Positions 7,454-15,783 are shown, counted from the first letter of the stretch. The stretch: 23,210 nucleotides of DNA from Chloroflexota bacterium (GCA_030550295.1 JAUQPQ010000014.1:1-23210), one strand, 5' to 3'. Numbers and translations: made by a program. Notes: generated by a model from the letters alone, not told the origin.

Positions 7454-8139
7454 ACGTCTTGTACGTTGTAGGGGTGGGCCCAGGGGATCCAGAGCTGATC
7501 ACCGTGAAAGCTCTCCGCCTCGTACAAGAGGCCGATGTTGTAGCAGGCTTCTCCACGGTGCTGGAGGTGGTACGGAAACACGTCCGTGGCCAGGTCTTGC
7601 CCCTGACTTACCGTGACCAAGAGGAAAAGCTTGGACAACTGGCCGAGGCCGCTTCCCGTGGCATGAGATGCGTCCTGTGTGCTTGGGGAGACCCCTCAGT
7701 GTCGGCCCAAGAGCTGGTAGAGAGGGTACAGCGGGTATATCCTTGGGTGGAAATAGTAGCAGGGGTAAGCTCCCTGGCCGTGGCGTGTGCTCGGGTAGGT
7801 GCGGCCTTGGAGGAATCCCTTTTCATAAGCCTACACCGTCGAGAGGGGGCAGAAAGGGCCTTTCAGGAGCTGGTGTATGCCCTTAAGCAGGGGCACAGAC
7901 ATGTCTTTGTTTTTCCCCGCCCCTACGACCTCATGCCTGCCCAGATAGCCCAGCGGTTAATGGCTGAAGAGATACCCCCCGAAACCCGCGTCGTCGTCCT
8001 GGAGCGCCTCGGTCTGCCTGAAGAACGAGTGTTGTCCCTATCTCTAGGTGCCCTTACGCGCTGCGACACCCTCAGCGACCTAACCATTTTGTTCTTCCCC
8101 AAGGAGGACGAAGGGGGCTATGGGGATGGCCAGTGCTAG
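7450..8139 (+). CDS. cbiE: Cobalt-precorrin-7 C5-methyltransferase CbiE
   Basis: CbiE methylates C5 of cobalt-precorrin-7 and partners functionally with CbiT. The 229-residue protein has the tetrapyrrole methylase N-terminus VVGVGPGDPELITVKALRL and the CbiE-type EADVVAGFSTVLEVV. The middle motif CAWGDPSVSAQELV and VEIVAGVSSLAVACARVG follow. The chosen ATG overlaps the cbiH stop. An upstream in-frame ATG (7393) would extend far into cbiH and is unlikely. The end of cbiE overlaps the start of cobO by about 20 bases. Confidence 0.88.
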   Translation: MNVLYVVGVGPGDPELITVKALRLVQEADVVAGFSTVLEVVRKHVRGQVLPLTYRDQEEKLGQLAEAASRGMRCVLCAWGDPSVSAQELVERVQRVYPWVEIVAGVSSLAVACARVGAALEESLFISLHRREGAERAFQELVYALKQGHRHVFVFPRPYDLMPAQIAQRLMAEEIPPETRVVVLERLGLPEERVLSLSLGALTRCDTLSDLTILFFPKEDEGGYGDGQC

Positions 8140-8653
8140 GCGCGGCCTAGTGCTTCTCTTCACCGGCAACGGTAAGGGCAAGACCACTTCTGCTCTGGGG
8201 ATCATGATGCGGGCTTGGGGACGGGATATGAAGGTGGTCATGCTCCAGTTCATCAAGGCCTCCCACCATCGGTTCGGAGAGCACAAGGCCGCCCAAAAGA
8301 TGGGAGTAGAGATCATACCCATGGGCAGAGGATTTACATGGCTCTCCCATGACCTAGAGAGGGACAAGGCGATGGCCCGGGCCTGTTGGGAGGAGGCCTT
8401 GAAACGCATCTGCTCTGGAGAGTACGACATCGTTGTCCTAGATGAGATCACTTATCCCATAAGGTATGGCTGGTTAACCACTGCCGAGGTAATAGAGGCG
8501 TTAAGTCGCCGTCCTTCCCACGTGCACGTAGTGCTTACAGGACGTAACGCGCCCCAAGAGCTAGTTGACTATGCCGATCTCGTCACCGAAATGAGAGAAA
8601 TCAAGCATCCTTACCGTCATGGGGTAAAGGCGCAGCCTGGCCTAGAGTACTAA
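8120..8653 (+). CDS. cobO: Cob(I)yrinic acid a,c-diamide adenosyltransferase CobO (BtuR/CobA type)
   Basis: This enzyme attaches the 5'-deoxyadenosyl group of ATP to the cobalt of corrinoids. The 177-residue protein has the P-loop FTGNGKGKTTSA near the N-terminus, the VLDEITYP Walker-B-like block, and the C-terminal series TGRNAPQELVDYADLVTEM, IKHPY and GVKAQPGLEY. That set is diagnostic for CobO/BtuR and excludes the PduO and EutT types. The ATG at 8120 lies 12 bases after AGGAGG. A second ATG at 8126 is also possible. It overlaps cbiE and is followed by cbiA after five bases. Confidence 0.93.
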   Translation: MGMASARRGLVLLFTGNGKGKTTSALGIMMRAWGRDMKVVMLQFIKASHHRFGEHKAAQKMGVEIIPMGRGFTWLSHDLERDKAMARACWEEALKRICSGEYDIVVLDEITYPIRYGWLTTAEVIEALSRRPSHVHVVLTGRNAPQELVDYADLVTEMREIKHPYRHGVKAQPGLEY

Positions 8654-8658
8654 GGGCG

Positions 8659-10071
8659 ATGAAGGGCTTTGTCATTGCAGGGGTAGCCAGCGGTGTGGGC
8701 AAGACTACGGTGGCTATAGGCGTCATGGCTGCCCTACGCCGTCGTAGACTCAAGGTGCAACCCTTTAAGGTGGGGCCAGACTACATCGACCCCACTTATC
8801 ACCGGGCTGCTTGTGGAGTACCATCACGGAACCTGGATTCTTGGATGTTGCCCTATCCCCATCTGCGGGAGCTCTTTTGGCAAGCAGCCAGGAATTCCCA
8901 GGTAGTGGTTGTTGAGGGCGTAATGGGACTTTATGATGGCGCCTCACCCGAGGGAGAGGAAGGGAGTACAGCCCAGATCGCCAAACAATTGGGCCTGCCT
9001 GTGGTCCTGGTGGTAGACGTCCGCAGCGTGGCCCGTAGCGTGGCTGCCACTGTTTTGGGCTTCGTCAAGTTTGACCCCCGAGTGCGCATTGTCGGTGTAG
9101 TGCTCAATGGTGTTGCCAGCGAACGTCACCTGGAATACTGCCGCCAGCCAATAGAGGAAGTTGCTGGGGTGCCAGTACTGGGCTATCTGCCCCGGCGCCC
9201 AGACCTTCAACTCCCCCAGCGCCATCTAGGGCTTGTGCCAGAAGTGGAAGGGCCGGTGGCCCCTGACTTTTTCGACCGTCTCGCTGCCCAGGTTGAGCAG
9301 ACCATACAGCTCGACCTACTACTGCGGCTGACAGACATCTCCCTTGGGCCAGAGCCGCCACGTTTCCTCTTCCCTGGAAAGGCTGCGCCCAAGGGAGCCG
9401 TCATCGCTGTAGCCCTTGACGAGGCTTTCAGCTTCTACTACGAGGACGCACTGGACTTGCTTCGGGCGTGGGGGGCAGAGATAGCACCTGTTAGCCCCCT
9501 AAGAGACAGCAGCCTGCCGAAGGAGTGCGGTGCCTTATACCTAGGAGGGGGATACCCTGAGCTGTACGCTGCCCAACTTGCCTCCAACCTCCCCTTCATA
9601 GACGCCCTTAGGAATGCAGCTGCCTCCGGCCTTCCTATATATGCCGAGTGTGGCGGCCTGATGTATTTGGGGAAAGAGATCGTTGATCCCCAGGGAATCC
9701 GCTATCCCATGGTGGGCCTTATTCCTGTGCGCACCACCATGGAAGGGGCACGCTTACACCTGGGATATCGCCACGTTAAGGCTTTGGTGGCAGGGCCTAT
9801 TTTAGGTCGCGGTGACGAGGCCCGTGGCCATGAGTTTCACTACTCGCGGAGTGAGGCCCTTGAGCAGGTAACGCCGCTCTATCAGGTCTTAGGGCGGGGC
9901 CATTGGCAGGAAGGATTCCAAGTAGGAAACGTATGGGCAAGTTACATCCACCTCCACTTTGGGTATTCGCCCCGTATGGCTCCCCGTTTCGTGTCCTGGG
10001 CTGCAGCCCATTCGTCGCCTCGCACCGCTTCATCTGGAGTTAGGCCTGCTAGTTGTTTTGACATACCTTGA
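8659..10071 (+). CDS. cbiA: Cobyrinate a,c-diamide synthase CbiA (CobB)
   Basis: CbiA amidates the a and c side chains of cobyrinate using glutamine and ATP. The 470-residue protein has an N-terminal dethiobiotin-synthetase-like P-loop (GVASGVGKTT, residues 8-17), then the KVGPDYIDPTYH motif and VVEGVMGLYDG. The C-terminal class I glutamine amidotransferase domain starts near residue 245. Its nucleophile is Cys331 in YAECGGLMYLG. The CbiA-specific RGHEFHYS motif is at about 389-396 and the catalytic His is in SYIHLHFG (431 and 433). After the domain a 25-residue Ser/Ala/Pro-rich tail is unusual but may be neutral. It is the last gene of the cobalamin operon in view. Confidence 0.94.
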   Translation: MKGFVIAGVASGVGKTTVAIGVMAALRRRRLKVQPFKVGPDYIDPTYHRAACGVPSRNLDSWMLPYPHLRELFWQAARNSQVVVVEGVMGLYDGASPEGEEGSTAQIAKQLGLPVVLVVDVRSVARSVAATVLGFVKFDPRVRIVGVVLNGVASERHLEYCRQPIEEVAGVPVLGYLPRRPDLQLPQRHLGLVPEVEGPVAPDFFDRLAAQVEQTIQLDLLLRLTDISLGPEPPRFLFPGKAAPKGAVIAVALDEAFSFYYEDALDLLRAWGAEIAPVSPLRDSSLPKECGALYLGGGYPELYAAQLASNLPFIDALRNAAASGLPIYAECGGLMYLGKEIVDPQGIRYPMVGLIPVRTTMEGARLHLGYRHVKALVAGPILGRGDEARGHEFHYSRSEALEQVTPLYQVLGRGHWQEGFQVGNVWASYIHLHFGYSPRMAPRFVSWAAAHSSPRTASSGVRPASCFDIP

Positions 10072-10073
10072 CA
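10058..10073 (+). promoter_or_regulatory. Possible promoter -35 elements before the crotonase gene
   Basis: Two perfect TTGACA hexamers occur ten bases apart (10058-10063 and 10068-10073), overlapping the last codons of cbiA and 65-80 bases before the crotonase start. They fit the -35 consensus for a housekeeping sigma factor. I see no convincing TATAAT-like -10 at 16-18 bases from either (GCAAAT at 10090 is the closest), so this is a weak call. It is consistent with the crotonase being transcribed independently of the B12 genes. Confidence 0.25.
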
Positions 10074-10137
10074 GACAGGAGCGAATTTTGCAAATCTGCT
10101 AGAAGCCAAAATAATGCTCACTAAGGAGGTAGGCGAC

Positions 10138-10905
10138 ATGGCCGAGCTAGTGCGGGTAACCCAAGATGGCCCTGTGTGTGAAATCGCCCTCAACCGTCCA
10201 GATCGCCTCAATGCTATAAATGATGAGATGGTGCTTCAACTTCACCGGGCCTTGGATGGGATAGGATCGGCACGTGCCCTTCTCCTCTGGGGCGAAGGGA
10301 GGGCCTTCTCTGCTGGCCGCGACCTTTCAGAGATGAAGCTGGGGGAGGAGGATGCGGCCCGGGTCTTGCGGGAAACCCTTCATCCCCTCTTTTTGCGTAT
10401 CTATACCCTGCCTATACCCACCTTTGCCGCTGTGCAGGGCGCATGCTTAGGGGCTGGCCTTGGCCTTGCCTTCTCCTGTGATGTGGTAATAGCGGCAGAG
10501 GACGCCATGTTTGCCTCCCCCTTTGCTCGTATAGGGGCGGTACTAGATTCGGGCGGCCACTTCCACTTCGTCCGCAGTCTGGGCCGGCAAAGGGCTATGG
10601 ACCTCATCTACAGTGGCCGTCGCCTAACAGGTAAAGAGGCAGAGGCCATGGGGCTGGTAAGCCGTGCTGTTCCCGCCGACCAGCTACTCCCTACCGCCAG
10701 GCAGTTGGCCCAGGCGGCGGCAAGGGGGCCTACCTTGGCCTTCAGGCTTTCAAAGCGCATCGCCCAGGCGGCCATGGTGGCAGACTTCCCCACGGTGCTG
10801 GATCTGGAGGCAGAGGCACAGGGCATCGTCGCTCGTAGCTATGATTTTCAAGAGGGCGTGCGTTCCTTCCTAGAGAAGAGGGAGCCTTCGTTCCGAGGGG
10901 AGTAG
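10138..10905 (+). CDS. Enoyl-CoA hydratase/isomerase (crotonase) family protein, PaaG-like active site
   Basis: A 255-residue crotonase-fold protein. The substrate-binding start IALNRPDRLNAIN, the first oxyanion-hole block GRAFSAGRDLSEM and the second, VQGACLGAGLGLAFSCDVVIAAEDA, are clear. The two Glu residues of true enoyl-CoA hydratases are absent. The region reads FARIGAVLDSGGHF, where PaaG-type isomerases have a catalytic Asp in a similar DSGG setting. Isomerase activity on an acyl-CoA is therefore more likely than simple hydration, but the substrate cannot be read from the sequence. ATG 10138 is preceded by AAGGAGGT with good spacing. An in-frame ATG at 10114 lies before that SD and is rejected. 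It is unrelated to the flanking operons and converges with the archaellum operon. Confidence 0.85.
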   Translation: MAELVRVTQDGPVCEIALNRPDRLNAINDEMVLQLHRALDGIGSARALLLWGEGRAFSAGRDLSEMKLGEEDAARVLRETLHPLFLRIYTLPIPTFAAVQGACLGAGLGLAFSCDVVIAAEDAMFASPFARIGAVLDSGGHFHFVRSLGRQRAMDLIYSGRRLTGKEAEAMGLVSRAVPADQLLPTARQLAQAAARGPTLAFRLSKRIAQAAMVADFPTVLDLEAEAQGIVARSYDFQEGVRSFLEKREPSFRGE

Positions 10906-10975
10906 GGTTAAAGGCTAGGCTCATAGCGCCCTAGGCCCCCTTAAACGGCCCCAGGGGTGCACCCTGATCGATACC

Positions 10976-10998
10976 TCTCCCTAGTGAAGGGGAGATTT
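10976..10998 (+). terminator. Short hairpin between convergent genes, weak terminator candidate
   Basis: A six-base-pair stem (TCTCCC at 10976-10981, GGGAGA at 10990-10995) with an eight-base loop is followed by ATTT. It lies 70 bases after the crotonase stop and abuts the stop codon of the minus-strand operon. The T-run is too short for a strong intrinsic terminator. The 91-base gap around it (10906-10996) shows nothing else. Confidence 0.25.
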
Positions 10999-11821
10999 AG
11001 TCATGTTTTCCCCGGCGAATGCCGATGGCCCTCCGTAGGCTTTCCAGCTCGGACAAGATGGCAGATAGATCCACGTCTTCTACTTCGGCAGCCAAGGTGC
11101 GTTCGCGGACTTGTTGGCTTACTTTGCGGAAGAGGTCACGCAAGTCCGGCTGAAGGCCATCCTGGGAAGTTGCTGCCTGGGGGGCAGGCACTTCTTGGGG
11201 CGGCTGGGAGGTGTCCTCAGTTGGAGCTGAGGCCTCGGTAGGGTTCGCCTCCCCTTCCCCTTCAACAGGCCATTCCCCTTCGGTGAACAAGGGAAACTCT
11301 TCCTGAGGCGCAGAGTAGGCGCCAGGTTGAGGAACAGAGGGTTGATCAGCATGGCCCTCCCTGGCGAAGGGGCGAACGAGAACGCCAAGCAGAAGGATAC
11401 AACTAAGGCCTAATGGTACGGCCAAGGCCGCTGTTCCTTCCCAGCCCCTTGCAGCCCCATAGCCCAGGTAAGGGATCAGCATCTCAACCAGCATTACCTC
11501 ACCTTGAGAGGCGAGGGATAGGGTTGCCCCGTCCCTCTCTCGGGCCGCCAGAATCACATCGCTGCCTGCCTCTCGCCGCACCATCAAAATCTGGAATAAG
11601 CCATCCCCGGTGACTATCCTGTCGCCAATGCCCACCTCTTGGATCTCGTGGGGCTTGGCTACCGCTAATGCTACGTTTGGAAGTAGCAAGGGGGACGAGG
11701 CCATATGCCCTTGGGCCTCGAAGCCAAAAAAGGGTCCGGCCATTTTTAAGGCAGCCCCCGGCAGAACCACCACCAATGCTCCCGCTAGAACCCAGGCTAG
11801 CAGCCTAAGCAACAGTTGCAT
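10997..11821 (-). CDS. Two-TM protein with a SipW-like (degenerate signal-peptidase) domain, last gene of the archaellum operon
   Basis: I do not recognise an assigned family with certainty. The 274-residue protein has a TM helix (about 5-28), then a beta-rich extracytoplasmic domain (about 45-120). That domain has a GDRIVTGDG turn and ends in MLIPYLGYG, followed by a second TM (about 129-150). This order, especially IPYLGY before a TM, recalls SipW/S26B signal peptidases. No SMxP serine motif or dyad lysine is visible, so it is probably not a peptidase. The cytoplasmic part is a Pro/Glu-rich linker (160-220) and a helical C-terminus (about 225-270). The ATG at 11821 has a strong SD (GAGGAGGTGG) overlapping the arlJ stop. 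A GTG at 11839 is rejected because it lies within that SD. The 14-base gap makes it co-transcribed with arlJ, so a role in archaellum assembly or anchoring is inferred. Confidence 0.6.
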   Translation of the reverse strand: MQLLLRLLAWVLAGALVVVLPGAALKMAGPFFGFEAQGHMASSPLLLPNVALAVAKPHEIQEVGIGDRIVTGDGLFQILMVRREAGSDVILAARERDGATLSLASQGEVMLVEMLIPYLGYGAARGWEGTAALAVPLGLSCILLLGVLVRPFAREGHADQPSVPQPGAYSAPQEEFPLFTEGEWPVEGEGEANPTEASAPTEDTSQPPQEVPAPQAATSQDGLQPDLRDLFRKVSQQVRERTLAAEVEDVDLSAILSELESLRRAIGIRRGKHD

Positions 11822-11835
11822 GGTACGCCACCTCC

Positions 11836-13392
11836 TCACGTGAGGGTGATGCCCCCGAACATGCGCTGGGCCAAGATGGGGATCAGCGTTAAGGCCAGGC
11901 CGGTAGCACCGCCGGTGAGTGCACCGTACAGGGCAATCTTATAAGGCGACCCCCCTGAGACAATTTGGGCCACTAAAGAGTTGATGACGGTGAGGGCTAA
12001 GGCTATCACCGTTACCGACGTAGCGATATATCCCGTGTCCATGTTGTGGAAGGCGAGCCCTGTAGGAATCCCCACCTCTTGTAGTGAGACGGAGCTGATA
12101 TTGGCAGTCTCTGATAGCACGTTTTGGGCCTGGGAAAGGGCGGCATTGAAGGAGGTAACCACCTCATTTACGAAAAGTAGGAGGCCTGACAGGATGGCAT
12201 GTAGAGGGATGATAACAAAGTGAAAGGTGGAGGATACCAGACGACGACGGGAGCGCAAAAGGTAGGCTTGCAAGCCTAGGTCAGCTGCAAGGTTACCTGC
12301 TATAGCCGGATCCCCTCCCATGCGCACAGCATCCCAGAAGGCGCTCACTACCCGCTTCACTAGATCGCTGCTAGTCTCGCCTATAAACCGGGCCCAGGCC
12401 CGGGCGCTGTCTACCCCGGCATCCAGCCTCTGTAGAAGCCTTCGAAGCTCAGGCTCCAGAGAGCCTATGGAGCGCCGGTCCATGTGACGGAGGCTGTCGG
12501 CAACAGTGCTACCGCGAGCTGCCGTAACCCCACCTAACGAACGCACGAAGTCGGCTATGTCCCGGTCCCGGCTGTGGACTTTCCTTTCCAGCAAATACAC
12601 GTAGACCCCCAGCGGCGCCAAAAATAAAGCCATCACCACTAAGGCCACCCCCATCGAATGTGTAACTGAATACGTTCCAGCTGTCCCAACAAGAGAGATA
12701 GGCGTAAGGAAGGCTGCCAAGCGACGTAAACGCAGCGGTTCCTGGCTTCCGGCCCCAGCTTTCTGGACCATGGGGTCAAAGGGCGCCACCCTACGTACTA
12801 GCCATGCCCCTAACACGCTCACTCCTAAGACCCCCACCTCTGTCACCACCAAGAAGAGGGGACCCAGATTATAGATCATGTTAGAGACTATGGCTACCAA
12901 CACGATCATGATGGCAGTAGCCTCTAGGGCAACAAATGCGTCCGTCCATTTACGCAGGGACTCCAAGTCCCGTTCATAGTCGTTGACATAGTCCTGCATG
13001 AGCACCTGTAGCTCCCGGCGCAGGAAGGCTGACTCTGCCTCCCCCGATGCCAACGAGTTGCCAAACCGGAGCAAGAGGTTGCGCATCACCTCTTCTTGGG
13101 CCATGTGGGCCACCTTGTGACAAGCCTGGGCAAAGTCGTACCCTAGACCCCCCACCAAAGCGAGCACCTGCTTGAAAAATGGCGAAGGGCGATAGTCCAG
13201 ATGTGCCCCCGTCTCGAAGAGCTGAGACCGGGCAGCATGGGAGGTAGCCAAAGCTGCTAGATGGGTGAATAGAGAGACAAGGTCGTAGCGATAGGCGCTG
13301 GCGTCAAAAAGGGCGCTCCCGCTCTTGGGCAGCGACACAGGCCTAGAAGAGGCCTTCGCGCTTGGCCTTGGCAAGGACCTGATAAAGATCAT
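11836..13392 (-). CDS. arlJ: Archaellum platform membrane protein ArlJ (FlaJ)
   Basis: ArlJ is the polytopic membrane platform on which the ArlI ATPase acts to build and rotate the archaellum. The 518-residue protein has two type II/IV secretion F-type modules. A helical cytoplasmic stretch (about 90-150) precedes TMs near 153-172, 178-200, 225-242 and 247-267. A second cytoplasmic module (about 270-385, with DFVRSLGGVTAARGSTVADSL and WARFIGETSSDLVKRVVSAF) precedes TMs near 388-411, 455-478 and 485-510. The size and two-module layout with seven or so TMs match archaeal FlaJ/TadC-like proteins rather than bacterial PilC (about 400 aa). The ATG at 13392 has AAGGA five bases upstream and overlaps arlI by 50 bases. 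A GTG at 13338 just after the arlI stop is the alternative. Confidence 0.85.
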   Translation of the reverse strand: MIFIRSLPRPSAKASSRPVSLPKSGSALFDASAYRYDLVSLFTHLAALATSHAARSQLFETGAHLDYRPSPFFKQVLALVGGLGYDFAQACHKVAHMAQEEVMRNLLLRFGNSLASGEAESAFLRRELQVLMQDYVNDYERDLESLRKWTDAFVALEATAIMIVLVAIVSNMIYNLGPLFLVVTEVGVLGVSVLGAWLVRRVAPFDPMVQKAGAGSQEPLRLRRLAAFLTPISLVGTAGTYSVTHSMGVALVVMALFLAPLGVYVYLLERKVHSRDRDIADFVRSLGGVTAARGSTVADSLRHMDRRSIGSLEPELRRLLQRLDAGVDSARAWARFIGETSSDLVKRVVSAFWDAVRMGGDPAIAGNLAADLGLQAYLLRSRRRLVSSTFHFVIIPLHAILSGLLLFVNEVVTSFNAALSQAQNVLSETANISSVSLQEVGIPTGLAFHNMDTGYIATSVTVIALALTVINSLVAQIVSGGSPYKIALYGALTGGATGLALTLIPILAQRMFGGITLT

Positions 13393-15037
13393 GGAAGTCC
13401 TTCACCCCCGAGCGATGGAGCTCCTCCAGAAGGCGGGCTCTTCTCTCTAGCTCTATGTAGATCTCGCGGCGCCTATTAGCTGGGATCCCCCGGCGCACCG
13501 CTATCTTGTTCTCCAGTAGGTAGCTGTTCATATGGCCTGGAAACTCGAAACGGTCGTGTACTGGGTCCCACTGGAATACCTGCGCAAAGGCGAAAGAGTC
13601 GGTAACCGAGTCATAACCAAATATCTCGCTTATAGAGAGGACACGGCGGGCCAATTTGCCTGTGCGTAGCCGCACAGCACTGGTGATGACTACTACATTC
13701 AGGTTGTCTACATAGGTCTTGGGGACGTTTATGGGGGCGGCCGTAATACGTTGGATGAGTTTCTCCACACTGGCGGCGTGAAAGGTGGCCATAACCTGAT
13801 GCCCTGTCTGCATGGCCTGAAAGGCGATGTTGCCTTCCTCGCCACGGATCTCGCCTACTAAGATGGCATTAGGACGTTGACGTAGGGCAGCCTTGAGAAG
13901 GTCGAACATGGTCACCGCTGCCCCTTCATCGGTCATGCCTCGTACTACCTCCCGCGTCCAGTTAGGATGGGGCACTTGCAACTCGGGCGTGTCCTCAATG
14001 GTGACTATCTTGCTCTCGGGAGGGATGAAGGTGGTGATGGCATTGAGGAGAGTGGTCTTGCCAGAGGCCGTCTCCCCAGAGACGAACAAGTTCATCCCCT
14101 CTTCAATGACGATGGATAGGTAGGCGAGCATCCGGTAGTCTAAACTCTTTCCTTCAACTAGCTCGAGGACGCTCATGGGCTTGGCCGAGAACTTTCGAAT
14201 GGTGAAGTTGCTTCCCCGCTTGGAGATCTCACTACCGTAGACAATGTTGATGCGTGATCCGTCGGGCAGGGTGGCATCTACAATGGGCCGGCGGTGCGTT
14301 ACTGGCTTCCCGATCCTCTCGGAAAGGCGACGCAAAAACGCATCTAGGTCCTCCTCTTCGTCGAAGACGATGGCAGATTTAAGGGCCTTGAACACTTTAT
14401 GTTCAATGAAGATAGGGCCAAGGCCGCTGCAGCTCACGTCCTCTATGTAGGGGTCGAGGATGAGGGGCTCTAGTATTCCCAGCCCCACTTTGTCCCGGAG
14501 GAGCAGGTACTTTACCGCCTCATACCTCGCCGGTGTCAGGGGCACCTTTTTCCTAGCGAGGCTTTTGGGATCGGTAGCGTCGCGTCCATTGACAACTGTG
14601 ACCATCTGAAGGGCTTTCTCAAGGATCTCCTTGCGCTCTTGGGCATTTGTGGGCTGTGGGAAGCGGGTGACCATGTCCACTAGCCTGTCTTCTATCGCCT
14701 CCAAGATGGGGCGTATCGATTCCTCGCTCATTACCGGTTCAATGGGTATGTAGTAGTTACGGGCGTCTTGAGGATCGGTCAGGATGTGGGCATAGGTGGC
14801 GTTTCCTACAGGATAGATGACGTTGGGGAGGTCAGTCTCCCCCATGCGCCTCTCTAGCTTAGGGTGGAACTGGGGAATTCCCACTTGCTCCACCGGCAGG
14901 GAGTGAAGATAGCGCATAAGGTGGGGATGTTTTTGCCCTTCTTCTTTCAGCGCTGGCTGTAGGCTACGGCATAGGGGGCAGTCGGTGTGCCCATCCCACT
15001 CCTCTGTCAAAGGGAAGAAGAGCTTAAGGGCTGGCAT
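13343..15037 (-). CDS. arlI: Archaellum motor ATPase ArlI (FlaI)
   Basis: ArlI is the hexameric ATPase that powers both assembly and rotation of the archaellum. The 564-residue protein has the full secretion-ATPase set. These are an N-terminal domain with PILDPYIEDVSCSG-type segment, Walker A GETASGKTT (321-329), Asp box IEDTPELQVPHPNW (about 347-360), Walker B ILVGEIRGEE (392-401) and His box TGHQVMATFHAAS (411-423). The His-box form ATFHA and ITAAPINVPKTYVDNLN are of the archaeal FlaI/GspE2 type. The open frame extends about 100 codons upstream, but that part is out-of-frame arlH. The ATG at 15037 has a GGGGAAGGA ribosome site and lies 11 bases after the arlH stop. A small CPLC motif (20-23) with nearby His residues occurs at the N-terminus. 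Confidence 0.93.
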   Translation of the reverse strand: MPALKLFFPLTEEWDGHTDCPLCRSLQPALKEEGQKHPHLMRYLHSLPVEQVGIPQFHPKLERRMGETDLPNVIYPVGNATYAHILTDPQDARNYYIPIEPVMSEESIRPILEAIEDRLVDMVTRFPQPTNAQERKEILEKALQMVTVVNGRDATDPKSLARKKVPLTPARYEAVKYLLLRDKVGLGILEPLILDPYIEDVSCSGLGPIFIEHKVFKALKSAIVFDEEEDLDAFLRRLSERIGKPVTHRRPIVDATLPDGSRINIVYGSEISKRGSNFTIRKFSAKPMSVLELVEGKSLDYRMLAYLSIVIEEGMNLFVSGETASGKTTLLNAITTFIPPESKIVTIEDTPELQVPHPNWTREVVRGMTDEGAAVTMFDLLKAALRQRPNAILVGEIRGEEGNIAFQAMQTGHQVMATFHAASVEKLIQRITAAPINVPKTYVDNLNVVVITSAVRLRTGKLARRVLSISEIFGYDSVTDSFAFAQVFQWDPVHDRFEFPGHMNSYLLENKIAVRRGIPANRRREIYIELERRARLLEELHRSGVKDFHDLYQVLAKAKREGLF

Positions 15038-15048
15038 GGTCCTTCCCC

Positions 15049-15783
15049 TTACGCCTTGGTCTTGGAGACAGGTACGCTCTTTATGCCTAGACCAGGCTCC
15101 ACGGTGAAACTGGCGGTGTTGTCCACGGTGCGCACTGCTCCCCGCACCTTCATCACTTCCAGAGTGCGCACCAGCTGCTTGCCTATTTCTTCTATGCGCA
15201 GCCTTAATTGGGCGTCCACAATTGAGTTGGCCCGCCACCTTAGGGGCTCGTTGATGGCGTAAGAGTGAAGAGTAAGGATTATCGTCCTGCCCACATCGGC
15301 CAGCTCCTTGCATTTGGCCAAAAAGGCTAACACCTTCCACTCGTCAAACCTAAATATCAGGGGGGTGATGGAGTCGATGACGAACAAGTCGTACCTAGAG
15401 CAGTGGCGCACATAGTCCAGGAAGCGGGAGATGATTTTTTCGGCACCCCTTTTGTCTACGCGAAAGTCCACCGTGAAAAGGGCCAGCCGCCCCAAAAGGT
15501 AGTAGTCTGTAAGGGGCATCCCAAAGCCCTCCATACGCTCCAGTACCTCCCTGGACGTAGCTTCGGCCACGAAGACTGCTCCTCGAAAGCCCTCTTGGAG
15601 GGCACCGTAGACCAGCTGTAGGGTGAATACGCTTTTGCCGGCGTCGGGGTCTCCTTCTATGAGGGTGAGGGATGCAGGGGGCAGGCCACCTCCCAAGCGC
15701 TTGTCGACCTCTAAGACACCTGTGGCTATGAGCCTAGGTCTTTCTTCCTGTTCTAGCTCTTCTAGCTCCAGCGCCCCTTCCAT
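15049..15783 (-). CDS. arlH: Archaellum KaiC-like regulatory ATP-binding protein ArlH (FlaH)
   Basis: ArlH is a RecA/KaiC-fold protein that binds ATP and forms a ring with ArlI in the motor core. The 244-residue protein has the strand LIATGVLEVDKRLGGGLP typical of KaiC/FlaH, Walker A GDPDAGKS (44-51) and Walker B YDLFVIDSIT (about 131-140). It ends in the usual ASFTVEPGLGIKSVPVS tail, where archaeal FlaH proteins have 'F.V.p..Gi.i.P'. The longer open frame upstream reads through the gene before it, so the ATG at 15783 with AGGTGG upstream is chosen. Its place immediately before arlI is the archaeal order. Confidence 0.9.
   Translation of the reverse strand: MEGALELEELEQEERPRLIATGVLEVDKRLGGGLPPASLTLIEGDPDAGKSVFTLQLVYGALQEGFRGAVFVAEATSREVLERMEGFGMPLTDYYLLGRLALFTVDFRVDKRGAEKIISRFLDYVRHCSRYDLFVIDSITPLIFRFDEWKVLAFLAKCKELADVGRTIILTLHSYAINEPLRWRANSIVDAQLRLRIEEIGKQLVRTLEVMKVRGAVRTVDNTASFTVEPGLGIKSVPVSKTKA

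Noticed and set aside
15038..15340. About 100-codon N-terminal extension of the arlI frame
   Set aside because: It lies wholly over arlH in another frame, has a Gln/Arg/Gly-rich shadow composition, and the ATG at 15037 has a good ribosome site just after the arlH stop.
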